Shown: one piece after another, positions 51,087 to 62,313 of the stretch
How the letters are laid out: the number at the start of each line of letters is the position of its first letter
Position numbering within the stretch: the first letter of the stretch is position 1
From: Aldrovandia affinis
Lineage: Eukaryota; Chordata; Actinopteri; Notacanthiformes; Halosauridae
NCBI GenBank assembly: GCA_029706075.1
Contig: JAINUG010000039.1
Coordinates: forward strand, 3,724,001-3,788,000
DNA length: 64,000 bases
Reading direction: 5' to 3'
Notes under the pieces: generated by a model
The model's database searches: none
Told to the model about the DNA's origin: nothing
What the model saw: the letters and a program-made list of their open reading frames with translations, nothing else
Position numbers and translations under genes: made by a program

Positions 51087-51092
51087 ACTCAC
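51087..51092 (-). other. Splice donor of dach1 exon 1
   Basis: On the minus strand the coding sequence runs ...AATGCGAG and then GTGAGTGCG, a near-consensus GT donor. It falls exactly after the conserved YNDCTNA residues, where the first DACH1 coding exon ends in other vertebrates. The open frame stops one codon later, which supports a real exon edge. Confidence 0.92.
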
Positions 51093-51631
51093 CTCGCATT
51101 TGTACAGTCATTGTACAGAACCTCGAAGTCCTTTCTGGAGATGAGCTTGCACCTATTGACTCCCGGCTGGATAGTCCCGAGTCCCCGCAGGATGCGGACC
51201 TGCTCCACGTTGCACACGACCGGCGTGATCTCCAGCCTCTTCAGCTTGGTGTAAACCGTGTGCAGTCCGCCGACAAAGTGTTTCAGAAAGAGGTCGAACG
51301 CCTGAGGAAGACAGATGAGCTCACGACCGTCTACTGTGAAGGAAGCCAACCTCACTCCCCTCAGCTCCACCGTTTTGCACTCGTTATTCTGTGGAGTGTT
51401 TTCCACCGGAGACGGGGTCGAGTACACTGGCTTGCCGGGCAGTGTGCCGACTGGGACGCCGGGACTGGTGGCGGTCATAAGCTCCGATCGGAACAGACTC
51501 TGTCCGGAGGGCGCAGACGAGGGCGAGGGAGAGGAGCTCGCCGAGGGCGAGGTGGTTGTAGCCGAAGAAGTTGAGATCGGAGGTGGATGAACCAGAGCGG
51601 TCTGGGGCATCAGAGCAGCTGGCACGGCCAT
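51093..51631 (-). CDS. dach1: dach1-type dachshund co-regulator, exon 1 coding part (partial gene)
   Basis: Codes for 179 residues plus two bases of codon 180. Residues 1-7 (MAVPAAL) are the DACH1-type N-terminus. Residues about 17-58 are Ser/Thr/Pro-rich low complexity, and LPGKPVYSTPSPVENTPQ (64-81) is a DACH1 signature absent from DACH2. The SKI/SNO/DAC domain runs from about 84 to 176, with ICLPQAFDLFLKH, GGLHTVYTKLKRLEITPVVC and ILRGLGTIQPGVNRCKL as landmarks. Dachshund proteins are nuclear; the DAC domain has a winged-helix-like fold and works with SIX/EYA and co-repressors in eye, limb, kidney and muscle development (family knowledge). The start is the first in-frame ATG and sits in a strong context (GTGACCATGG). 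The coding stretch ends in GCG AG directly before a GTGAGT donor, as in other vertebrate DACH1 exon 1. Compared with mammals, the long Gly/Ser tract between LFR and PLPGKP is missing. Several usually conserved positions differ (TVELRGVRL, DGREL), so this may be one of the teleost duplicates. Remaining exons lie beyond position 1. Confidence 0.95.
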
Positions 51632-51674
51632 GGTCACCAGTGAGAATAAGTTCAAAGTACAAAAAACAGTACAT
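51384..51674 (-). other. Possible upstream ORF overlapping the dach1 start codon
   Basis: An upstream ATG at 51674-51672 lies 43 bases before the dach1 ATG in another frame (+1). Its frame stays open through the start codon and ends at 51384, giving about 96 codons. The context is weak (CTTTATGT, no purine at -3), so leaky scanning is expected. It matters only if the transcript starts upstream of 51674. Confidence 0.25.
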
Positions 51675-51744
51675 AAAGAGGACGCGAAATAAGGAAAAAT
51701 CCAAAGAGGTGAGCTCTTTAAAAAAAAAAAGATTCGCTTTTATA
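51632..51744 (-). promoter_or_regulatory. dach1 5' leader and TATA-like core promoter
   Basis: Reading the minus strand, a TATAAAAG motif lies at 51744-51737, about 106 bases before the ATG, followed by a poly-T tract and the leader. If this TATA is used, transcription would start near 51710 with a leader of roughly 80 bases. The start site is inferred only. Other dach1 promoters may be CpG-island type with several starts, and the exon itself is CpG-rich. Confidence 0.4.
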
Positions 51745-52050
51745 ATTAAATGAGACGCTGGAAAGATAGGCGAGATTTATCCTCGGCGCGGCAGTGCATT
51801 GATCACTGGATGAGTGAGACTGACATGGGGGGGAATGGGCTGAGAAGTGCAGCTCTGTGTGGAAGCGTTGTTGTTGTCACAAGGTACGGAGAAGGAGGAG
51901 TCAGGGAGCTGCTTGAGCGACTTGGAACATCTCCACAGACAGCGCAGCATGCTACCCGGCTTTCAACTCGGATCCATTAATCAAACTAAGTTATAAAGTA
52001 AACGCGCGAATCGAGACTGTCGTTTTAATAACTTAACAACTTTTAGGTCG
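51745..52050 (-). promoter_or_regulatory. Upstream promoter region of dach1
   Basis: A repeat-free stretch directly upstream of the TATA-like motif, with scattered CpG (CGGCGCGGCAG near 51784, CGCGCGAATCGAG near 52003). It has no coding potential that matches a known family. Its role as promoter DNA is inferred from position. Confidence 0.45.
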
Positions 52051-52546
52051 GCTTCGTTATTACATTATTACGCTGGTTTGCCGTTTGTATGCGCAGTCTT
52101 CAGGAAAATGAATGTTTGAAGATGTCACTGCATGCTCGGTTACAGTTTCTATTAAGCGACCTGCGTGAAGGTGAGATATGTCACCGTCCATGTCATCAGT
52201 GACGTCATACGTTGTATCATTTTGCATGTTATATTGGGTGTAATTTGTGAAATCAAAGGTGATACAACACACTCGATTACATGGTTGGCATAATGGCTTA
52301 TGGATGGTTATGTGGTATTTATGAAGGTGATGTATCCTATGGCTGGAGTTAATCCAGACCGTGCCAGGGTAACTAAGGAGAGCATGTCCCCAATCCAGAT
52401 ATGTAATGTAAAAGTTGCAAGGAAATATACTTAATCTATTCAGGCTCACCAAAAGGAGACCAAGGGGGTTTGAATGATAATTTTGAGTTTATAAAAGGGA
52501 TTAACAACCCTAACTACAAAATACAAAATATTTTTTCAGGTTATAT

Positions 52547-52690
52547 ATATGACATTTAGCAGACGCTTTTTTCCAAAGTGACTAATAGTGAATGCATACA
52601 TTTTTCAGTATATGTGGTCCCAGTGGGAATTGAACTCACAACCTAAGCATTGCCAACGCCATGCTCTACCTACTGAGCTACACAGAACCA
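52547..52690 (-). mobile_element. tRNA-derived SINE
   Basis: The complement reads TAGCTCAGTAGGTAGAGCAT (A box), GAGTTCAATTCCC (B box), body ACTGAAAAATGTATGCATTC and tail AAAAGCGTCTGCTAAATG. It is a close relative of the copy at 19113. Confidence 0.88.
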
Positions 52691-52773
52691 GGTTGACACA
52701 GGTGAAAATTAGTTAAAGGAAAACTGATACTGATATCAGGTTTTTATTTTTTATTATAATTTGTATGCAGAGT

Positions 52774-52945
52774 TGCTAATGTGTGGAACAGCCTGCCAGT
52801 TCATGTAGCAGAGGCAGAGACCCTTGTGGTGGTCAAGTCCAGGCTTGATGCAGTGCTGGATATTCTCTAGGTGGTATTTTCTAAATGATGAGCTTAGATG
52901 GGCTGAATGGCTTGTTCTCATCATTATGTATTCTTATGTTCTGTC
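52774..52945 (+). mobile_element. LINE 3' fragment
   Basis: The segment encodes VANVWNSLPVHVAEAETL and then a KSRLDAV-like end, the C-terminal signature (VxNxWNSLP...FKxRLD) of CR1/L2-type and related retrotransposon proteins. It is followed by GGGCTGAATGGCTTGTTCTC and ends in TTCTTATGTTCT, a frequent fish repeat end. Confidence 0.75.
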
Positions 52946-53499
52946 CTAGGAGGGGACACACATTTTGGCCGCATCATTACCCGGGGATCCTTTCAGTCAG
53001 CAATGTAACACCTGGATCCTAATGATGGAGAATGAGGTATAGTGATCACTGACCAATCAAAAGGTTTACTCTTCACACAAAAAACTCAATGATTGCTTCA
53101 AATCAGTGAGTCACTGGTAGAATATGGTTGCTCCACATATTTTGTGCTATAATAACAGATTCTCCCATCACTATTGAATCCCTCCTCTGATGGATCTGGC
53201 AACCTACTAGCTGCCTGCATCAGATGTGTCAGACACAGCTAAGGTGGCTTGGCTGTCAGATTGCAGAGTGGAAAACAAGTGAATAAAATGTTTTACCTAC
53301 AATTGATGTCCGACTAGAATGAATGGTTTAACACACAGCCCTGGAAATAAGCTTAACTAAGCTTTTCATGTACAGTACATAACCACAACCCATGTAAAAT
53401 ATTAATGATAACACATCAGAACAGTTTTAATATGTTTTATCACTAAACTGTGGGAAGGTGGAGGGAGGCGATTACTCTAGCTGATGGGGAAGCGGTTAC

Positions 53500-53600
53500 T
53501 ATAGCAACCCCCAGGGGTCCTTGAAGAACATAGGGTGTGTGTGTGCATGCATGTGAGGGGGTGTGTTTGGGTGTGTGTGGGGGGTGGGGGTTGTAAACTT
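53500..53600. repeat. (TG)n-rich tract
   Basis: Irregular GTGTGTGTG and GGGGTGTG units on the plus strand. Confidence 0.8.
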
Positions 53601-53999
53601 TTCACAACCTTTAAAATAGAGTCTTCAAAACAACCTTCAGCCTACGCCACAAGGCATGGCATGGCAAAGGTTCATGGGTACACAAACAGACCCATAGTGT
53701 GGTAAGTATTAATATGCCTGGCATGATATGGTAAGGAAGGTATGGGATGGTAAGAAAGATTAAATGCAAGAGACACCATTTTGGTGAAGACATGGAATAT
53801 CAAGGAGTAATATGACACGCAATTGTTTGGTAAGCATTAATAGCGGTTGTTTAATGATGTGTGTACAAGCCTGCCCATAATTTAGCATTACAAGGTTGTT
53901 TTACGATGTGTATACAAGTCTACTCATATTTTAGCATATTTTCACTCTTGTCTTGATATTGCTGGTGTAGAGTTTTGAACCCAGTCTTGTCATCAGGAC

Positions 54000-54460
54000 G
54001 TTCAACAGTTGCCAATTAGAGCGGGATGACACAGCTCTGACTGTTGTGGGAAGACGGAATGCAAGTCTGGAACAAGTATAACAAACGGTTCCCATGCCTT
54101 TCCCTCTGGGAATTTGTTCATGTTTTAAAAAGGGCTATAAATCAAAATCTACAAATAGTATCAACTAATGAAACACAAACAGCCGTCAAGATGCAGGGTG
54201 GAATGTATGCGCAACGTCTTGCTCGTCTGGCGCAAGGACGACAGCACTGTGAAAGAGCAGATGTGCATTATCGGAAAGCATAATAATATAAAAGCGCACA
54301 TAGGTCTGAACATGGCATGGCGTTTGTTGCATAAAACATTTAAACAATTAATTATTACAGCCATCTGTACAATAGCGTCTATGATACATTTGAGCACAAC
54401 ACGCAGAGGTGTCCATAGTGTGCGCACGATATTCTAATGGCGACTCGTAAATGACATGAG
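54000..54460. promoter_or_regulatory. Candidate conserved non-coding element
   Basis: Repeat-poor stretch with GTTGCCAATTAGAGCGGG and AACAATTAATTATTACAGCC homeodomain-type cores. Weak case, based on texture only. Confidence 0.28.
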
Positions 54461-55567
54461 CTTTAACAGCATTTGATACACGGAAATAATAGGACAAAGT
54501 AGGACCCCTGGTTTTGCTGTTTTTCTGTGTGGCGCTTGAGTCTCGCAGAAGATTAAACAGAATGTATGGATACAGTAAATAAGACAGGGAAATCGAGTTA
54601 AGGTGCCATCTGTTGGTGAGTGGAACTAATAGTCTTGATTAATAAAGCATGTTGTAAACCAGCGTTTAATCCGATGTGACAGTTCAGCTATCCTCCTCCT
54701 CCAATGGATTTGCACAGCTTGAAACAGGAATCACATTTGAATAGTGAATTAATTAATAGACCCTGAATATCTTAGCCGATACAGTGTATGAGTGATATGT
54801 TCGATTGACGGTACGTAGGGGGTATGTACATACTTGGTGCCTCCATACGGGAAGAAATATCATGGAGAATTTCACGCGTAATGTCCAAAAACAACATGTA
54901 CAGGTATACTGTATATGTGATCACATGTAAATACCAGTGAGGTGAATATGACAAACATGTGACAACATGTGTATACATGTGGTGATGTACGAATCACATG
55001 TTTTTTTTGGTCATTTTTCTACAATATGTATAAAGACAATTCGAACCACAGTGATAAAAAGTTAGCGTGCCATACAATATTATTATCTCTGCGCGTTTCC
55101 ATGGGAAAAAGGTTTGTCTGCTGATTTGTTCTTTTTGATTGTGGCCCACACGACACATCCTGGTTGGGACGCAGCCAATATGGGACACATATTGTTCAAT
55201 GTGTTGCGAGCCACTGGTCTAGGTCATGATTTCCTCCCAGAGATGACTGGTTCAGATAAGGTTGTCATGAGTATGAGGTGAGGGAGTTCATATCGACTGT
55301 GTGCGTGGAATCCCAGATGGAGGTTTCTATTCACATCAACCACACCAAACGTGCTGGTGATCTGCTGCCTCCAAAAGCAGTGACTTTAGCTGTCTGTCCA
55401 CCTTAATCTAGATCAGAGACTAATAGTGCCTGGAAGGCATTACAGTACCATTGCCATTTGCATTGCACTAGACAAAGCTGCCATTTACTCTCAAGTACAC
55501 GTGTGTGATTAATGTGTGGAAAAGGATGTAAAATCGAGAAAAATCTATTGTATTGTACATTTGCATT

Positions 55568-55608
55568 TTTACATTTTAAGCAATATTTATCCAGAGCGAC
55601 TTACAATA
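55568..55608 (-). mobile_element. SINE tail fragment
   Basis: TTATCCAGAGCGACTTACA is the exact complement of the SINE tail TGTAAGTCGCTCTGGATAA, with the preceding TTTTACATTTTAAGCA. Confidence 0.7.
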
Positions 55609-56319
55609 TGTGCATTAATACATGGTAGGAACAATCATAGTTCACGTAAGAGATCAGTGCAGTAATACAGCAATAGACATCGTTGTAGGCAGCTGCATAC
55701 CATACCTGTAACACTGGGAAGGAAAAGGTTAGTAAACATTTATGTATTTATTTTTTATGAGGAGTAAGCAGAGATATATATACAAGAAGTATTGAACAGG
55801 TAGGCAGTGGTGGTGTGAATTGGCTAGATGTACAGAATTCAGTGGTAGTGGAGTCTGAAAAGGTGGGCAACATGCTTTTATCAAACCGTCTAAATTGTGT
55901 GTACATCCCATGAGTTCTCTCGGTTACGTAAGCACAATTCAAATTTGTTGGGCACCCATTGAATCATGAAGGCACACAAATTAAATGCACAGTAATTGTG
56001 TTTCACTGCAAAAGGAAAAAAGAATAACACACACATATTTAGAAATATAAAAAAACTCTGCATTCACAAACTTAATTACCCCAAAAAACCTGTGCTAATA
56101 AATAGTTTTCTCTGAAGACCGCATGGAACATTCCAGATTCGACACGATGCACACAGCCCTTTCATATTTTCTTGAGTTATCAAACACATTTTAAATAATT
56201 CAAACCTTTCAATGGGAGAGGTGTTCAATGTACCATATTAGACATTGTTTGGCTCATAATATGAAAAGGAAAGGTTTGTAGACATACAGATCCTGTGTAA
56301 ACATTAGTAATGACTGCAC

Positions 56320-56480
56320 CACTGACAGTCTCTGCTTATTCTGCAGAATGTGAGGTGATTAAAATTAATCTTCGTCAGGCCCTCCATTAAAGTGCTTGCA
56401 GAAGCCAACCTTTGACCTTTGTCATTGATCGGACATAGCAATGACAATTCAGCTGTCACGAAAAGAGCACATTTGTTATA
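56320..56480. promoter_or_regulatory. Candidate enhancer with DR1-like nuclear receptor site
   Basis: Repeat-poor block with GGTGATTAAAATTAATC and, at 56406-56418, CAACCTTTGACCT, whose complement AGGTCA-A-AGGTTG is a DR1 with the second half imperfect. Role inferred. Confidence 0.38.
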
Positions 56481-57047
56481 ATCTACATGAGCCCTTTTCC
56501 GCTGCTGTGGCTGATCAATGAGTTTACCTCAGAACATTCAAATTGCCTCGCCTTACTGCAGAATGTTGTAAATTTGTTTTCTACCAATTGTCTGGCTCCA
56601 AATCCACACCATTGTCCCAAAGAGAAGGCTGGAAATAGTCAGGCCATCAATTTCAATGGAACTGTAATAATGCGGGTATTTTTAAACCTTAGGTATCGAT
56701 GAGCCATTTTAAAAATAGAGCCATCACAACAGCCAGCCAAAAGTATTGGTAATGTCAGTGCTGCATCAATAAAGTGGTTAAATGAATTCCCTCCATTATT
56801 TTTTTGTAAAAACATGACACAATGTCATATATATACAGTATGTGTTTGTGTGTGTGTGTTTGTGTGTGTCTCTTCCAGAAACAAAGGGTGACCTTCATCT
56901 CTTTAATTCATCCATGGTTGTCTTAAATGGGAGTTCACAAACACGTACAAAATAGTCTCATCCCAGCATTGGCTTGAGAGCATCTGGAAAGGGAATGTAC
57001 AGTTTGTAAGGTATCAAAGAAAATTTACCAAAGAGAAAGGGTAAAAA

Positions 57048-57164
57048 AACCAAGGCACTCCTTGGTTAAAAAATTAAGAAGATTCTTAAGGTGGCTACCA
57101 CCAACGCCTTTCAGCACTTGGCTTCATTGGGGTGAACACCACACCCTGATGAAGGCATGTGCTG
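57048..57164. repeat. Three successive hairpins
   Basis: AACCAAGG-CACT-CCTTGGTT (57048-57067), TTAAGAA-GA-TTCTTAA (57074-57089), then 23-base arms (57112-57134 and 57142-57164) pairing at 19 of 23 positions around a 7-base loop. It probably belongs to an interspersed foldback repeat. Confidence 0.75.
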
Positions 57165-57999
57165 AGCACCCTTTTCTGATACAAACAAAAGTTTTTACAT
57201 TTAAAAAAGCAAAGAAGCACTCTCATAGTCTTTCTCTTACAGCTTGTAAGTTTGGCTTCTGGTAAAAATCATGCAATGGGATTGGTTCTAGCCAGTTTTA
57301 GTCAGCGTTATGTTATACATAAATTGTTGAGTTGGCTTGAATCACCACCTCCAGGTGACCCAATGGTTTATTAGCAAAGCAAATCCACAGAAGTTGGGCA
57401 GACCTATCTCATATCAGAGTATCAACCTGTTCAGGCTCAAAGTTCCATAGGTGGAACCAGACAAGTTACAATACTTACAAAATGAACTGACATTAAGACA
57501 TTAATTGCAGGAGTGAAACACGCTCTTGTGTCGAAAAGCCCAAATCTCATTAAAGTGTTTCAACACCACCTGAAAAAAAGTGAACTTTTAATCTGCATTG
57601 AAAAGACAACATGTGATCTCTGCCTTCTTTAGTGGACTTACTCAATGATTACTCCCATACAGTCCAACAAAAAAACGTTTAACATACGGACGCGGAGACA
57701 TTCTTTCTGAGGGGAAAACACTTTGAGAAAATAGACCTGCAATCAGTGTACTTTCATGTAACATTGTTCCATGAAGCACTGATTTCTCTCATTAAAAATA
57801 TCCAGACACAAGACATAAATCACAGACTTTAAAAAAAAATCACTGCCTACGACTCACGGTACTGCACACGTTTTTATGCGGCACAAAAATTGTTTAAACA
57901 CTTTCATTTTACTTTATCCTCACTAAACACTGTGTCATAATCCATAAACAGATATTGGACCAAAGGTAATGAATGTCAAAATTTACATTCTTAAAAAAA

Positions 58000-58190
58000 A
58001 CTACATCCTGCATTTGAGCGAAGATCAATCTATAAACCTTTCACGATTTGTCAAACAAAATGCTAATTGTACCTTAAGGAATTTAGCGTGATGAGAAATT
58101 AGATGTGCCTTCCCCACGGAATCACATTATTTTGCAGGAACTGCATGCATAAACATCCTCGCTCACAAATAAAGCAAACGGAGATGGGGG
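58000..58190. promoter_or_regulatory. Candidate conserved non-coding element
   Basis: Repeat-poor, with AATGCTAATTGTACC and GATGAGAAATTAGATG motifs. Weak, texture-based call. Confidence 0.28.
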
Positions 58191-59739
58191 CACATGCTTC
58201 ACTGGGATACAATCGTATCTAGATTTTAATCGCACGAGAGCTCAGCTACTCAAAATCACCTGACCTACCCTGTATGGTATTGTATGCTAGATGATTTTAT
58301 AGGCTACAGGTATGAGATAACTAAAATGGAAAACAGTGTTAAAGTAGCACATTTAACTTTTAGTGTTTGCGCCCATATTTCCCTGATTATTGTCATTATT
58401 ATTATTTTTATTATTAATCTGGAACACGGTGGAATCTTACGTATATGAAATACAAAAGAGAGTAAGGCCCTGTATAAACCCAGCCCTCCATGCTGCCATG
58501 CATGCATATACAAACGCAAAGCATTTAAGAGCTAAGAACTAAAGTTGTGTCACCACAACTGAACTATATTTTGTGAAGCTATATTATGATCATGCTGAAA
58601 ATATACTTGATTAGAGGACTGAGTTTGATGCTTTAAGGCATTGTTGTTTTGCTCTTATCCAAAAGTAGGTTCCAAGTTTTTGGACAGGTATTGAAGCAGC
58701 ATATCAGGGTAGGTACCAGCATGCTCACAGGTGCCAAAAGAGCAGCCCATCTGGAATTCAAACACAAATCTTCCACTAAAGTTTGAACTGGACTTAAACT
58801 ATCCATTCAAACTTAGCTGAAATGTTGTGATCTGGGATTTTATCCTTTAAAAATGGGTTCTAGATCTGGGGTTTTGTCTCGGAGTGTCATTGAAGATGGA
58901 CTCCCAAGATGTGCTTGCAATTTGATAGATTGTTTGGCAGGTTAAGTGGCATGTGTACGTGTGGTTGGTGGATTATATTAGGTTTGTATTTTGTGTGTGT
59001 ATTCAGTTCCAAGGCACACTTGTTATTTCTTTGTCTAATCATTGCTATGTTCGTGCACAGGGAGTTGGCAATAAACACGATAAAGTTATTTAACAGTTAC
59101 AATGTGTCGCAATTCCAAAGCCTCATAGGGTCGATTTTTTTTTTTTTTTTTTACTTTTCAGACAACTGAAAACTTCAGCTCTTTTAAAATGGCATTTAAC
59201 ACTCTACAGTTGGATATCATTTTTATATATAATTCCAGATTGTATAAAGCTATCTCCCATTAATATGATGTAGTAATATTCTCATGACTATAGCTGAGGA
59301 AAACTCCAGAAGTACGCTTGAATCACATTTCAGACAATACAGGTTGATTACCTGTAATGTGCTTCCAAATGTGTTTACAGTGCAATCTTCAAAGAGCGTG
59401 ACATCTGCAGGCACTAGTTCAGCAAGTACAAACCACCGTTTTAATAACTTCCAGTACAAGCAACATCAGCTGACATTTCCAGGAGAAAACACAGCAAGCG
59501 AGTCAACCAATTTCATATTATTATCAGTCATTATATGCTGTGATGTAAAAATGTGTAGAAGCAAAAATAGAAACACAAATTTAGAACAATTGCATACTAA
59601 TGTAAACTAATGTTTCAACATAAACTTGAAAGTCCCTTGTAACATGAGAAAGCATTCCTGTTTAAAAAAAAACATTTTTAATCCTTTTAAACATGTAGAG
59701 TAATACACAATTTCACATTTAGAATAAACACTGATGCAG

Positions 59740-59870
59740 CAACAAGCTCAGTGACCGCAGGAGCTAAATAGCACAGCAGCGCGAGACGGAAATCCTCCGC
59801 TGCTGTCCCATCACCTTGCCTAAATTGCGGTTTTCTCCGGAAAATGCGAGGATTTAAGAGGTAAACGTGT
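59740..59870. promoter_or_regulatory. Possible regulatory patch, CpG-bearing
   Basis: CAGCGCGAGACGG and CTCCGGAAAATGCG in an otherwise AT-rich flank. Nothing coding. Confidence 0.22.
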
Positions 59871-60229
59871 ATTTTATTTGTTACAAAAGTGTATATTGAA
59901 TGTGAGTGCGCATTTGGTAAAGAAAACAGCGATGTTGCAGCTCTGTCTTAAGTACTCAAAGTGTATTTTTATAACCTGATCCACTTGAGAGGACGAGTAT
60001 TGATCTTCTACTATCTGATGGTACTGAGCTGTAAATAGAAAATATCACAGGCAAAGCAATCAATTCAAATGAGAACATTTCCTTCATGGCTTCAAAGTGG
60101 TTACTTTTGCTTTCAAATGGAAATAAAATGGAAAACTATTTTACACAACCATATGGTTATGTAACTGTATAATGTGCATAAAGTACAGTAAATTGATTGT
60201 ATTGTTGTTATTATGATTGTTTAAAGAAT

Positions 60230-60370
60230 ATAAATATATATATATATATTTTTTTTTTTTAAATATTTTTTATCATTATTATGATTTATAGTAGTAGACA
60301 ACAGTTATAATAATAACAATCAATCGTTATCATCATCATCATTACATATTTATGTATTTATTTGGAAGAG
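60230..60370. repeat. TA/T-rich and ATT/ATC simple sequence
   Basis: A TA run, a T-run and ATC/ATT units in succession. Confidence 0.85.
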
Positions 60371-62099
60371 ACACTTACCTATGGCAAAATGCAAAACCTT
60401 TTCAAATACAGCAAAGAATACAAGTAGCATTTTAAAAAGAAATACATAAACAAATACCCTTTCAAATGACTTAGATTAGGTTAGCAGATGTGCTCACGTG
60501 TAAACATACGCCATAGCTCTGTGGATATGGCGTTGGTTCTCTGTAAAGGGGTGTGACAGTGGGCCGCAGATCACCTGAATGGCAGGAGCTACGGCACGCG
60601 AATCGTCATTCCATATCCAACGGAAACCACTAACAACATGGGTAAGAGGCGCTGTGCCAATGCGAGCCACAGCTCTGCCAGGCAGAAAGAAGATGGCATT
60701 GATGCCAGGGCATTTCTGTTTGTTTGTTTTGTTTGTCTCACCCCTGAATTGGTCAGAGAATACCGCCAGACATGGAGAATACCGCCATGGAAAACGGATT
60801 GGTGAAATGAGCTTGTGCCAAAGCCTTAAAATGTAGGGAGATGCCCAAGAGCTGCATCATGGGAGACGATGATACTGTCTGAGGGGAGGAAATGGACCGC
60901 TAAGGGTCCTCCAGATTGGGGAGGAAGAGAGAGTGTATATGGAGCATGGCCAGCCGTAACACTGCAACTAGATACGCAGGGTGCACATGGTATGGTATCA
61001 CAAGAAGCTTGAACTTGGAGCTATACCACAACCTTTGGGATTCAGCTGCTTGTAACAACTTCTCAAGCCGCTAGTGTTGGCTATGCATATATGCATATAT
61101 GCATGTGCGTGTGTGCGTGCATGTGTATAACGTTTGTTAATGACCGCTCAGACAACGTGAAATAAACCACACAAATGTAGCCTACACATTTGGTGAAAGT
61201 GAATAGATATTTGGACAGAATTGCATTTGTTCGCAAAGAGAAAACGACAAAACAAAACTTTTTTAAGCGTAACCTAAAATAGACTGTCACCAGTAAGTTA
61301 TAAAAGTCTACAGTTTGTTGTTCTTGGTGCCTTCCTCCTCCTTTAAGGACATGCTCCATGCGTTGTGTTGCGCTGCGCCCTTTCCCACTGTCGCAGAGTC
61401 CTTTATGTATTCAGATTATGTTCAGGGGCACACCATCTTCCCAAGAGGCATTGTTGTCCTTGTGATTCTCTTTCTAAATGCAGCATCCCATGCAGGAGCC
61501 GGCGATCTCCATTCACAAGCACAGCGCCCGGAAGGCAGAGAGTAGAACAAACGCTAACGTACAAAAAGATTCATCCCATTTCTTTTCCTTCATTGTTTGC
61601 CGACCGTGTACGTTCTCAAATTATTCTGGTTTTCTGACGCATGATGGGTTTTACTTCTTTCATCTGCGCAACCTTGGAATAATAAACATCTGTCATGTTA
61701 TTGTCCGCATAAATAAAGGGGAACACACATATGGCAGCTCGGTTTCACTGAATTAGCCAAAAAAAACAACAACAATTGGAAGGCACATTTTACACTGATG
61801 ATTTACATTTGAAGTATCTGAGCAGAAATCTTCCGTAATGACACTATAGAAGGATTACAAGGCTTGAGAAGAGGAAAAATTATATGGATTCATCTGTACA
61901 CATGTTAGAGGATCATTGCATGGTAAACTAGCGTTATTTTTTAGATTACATTTGAATTTACAGTACATGCTTGTTGCTCAAGGTTAAGCAGGCAAATGCT
62001 ATTTCTCACTGAAGTAGAATAAATGGTCCATTACTCTACTTTGAAAATATTTATTTTAAAAAAATAAGCCTTTTAAAAAAAAAAAATGTTAATGACTCA

Positions 62100-62215
62100 A
62101 ATGAACCTTAGGCCCGATTTGCATTCATTAAAACGCAACCAATAAGTCATGCTTAATTCCAATCAAATTAGCTTCATCAGGCATGGTGTGGTTGCCAAAA
62201 AGCAGGGGATTTTCT
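62100..62215. promoter_or_regulatory. Candidate conserved non-coding element
   Basis: Perfect octamer ATTTGCAT (62117-62124) followed by CATTAAAACGC, ACCAATAAGTCATGC and TCAAATTAGCTTCATCAGG. Compact motif cluster; role inferred. Confidence 0.38.
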
Positions 62216-62287
62216 TTTGTTTATTCGTTTCCTGTCTCAAATGAAATGTAATACAACTGTCGTGTTTTATGTAATATTATTGACGAT

Positions 62288-62313
62288 AATAATAATAATA
62301 ATAATAATAATAA
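62288..62313. repeat. (AAT)n microsatellite
   Basis: About nine AAT units. Confidence 0.93.

Noticed and set aside
51077..51590. Plus-strand frames opposite dach1 exon 1
   Set aside because: They are antisense shadows of the exon with no independent similarity or promoter evidence.
51632..51655. An 8-residue N-terminal extension of Dach1
   Set aside because: The codon at 51655 is TTG, not ATG. The first in-frame ATG gives MAVPAAL, the conserved DACH1 start, in strong context.
61315..61756. Overlapping plus-strand frames that might be a small gene
   Set aside because: Three frames are open at once, composition is ordinary and no motif, signal or family is seen.
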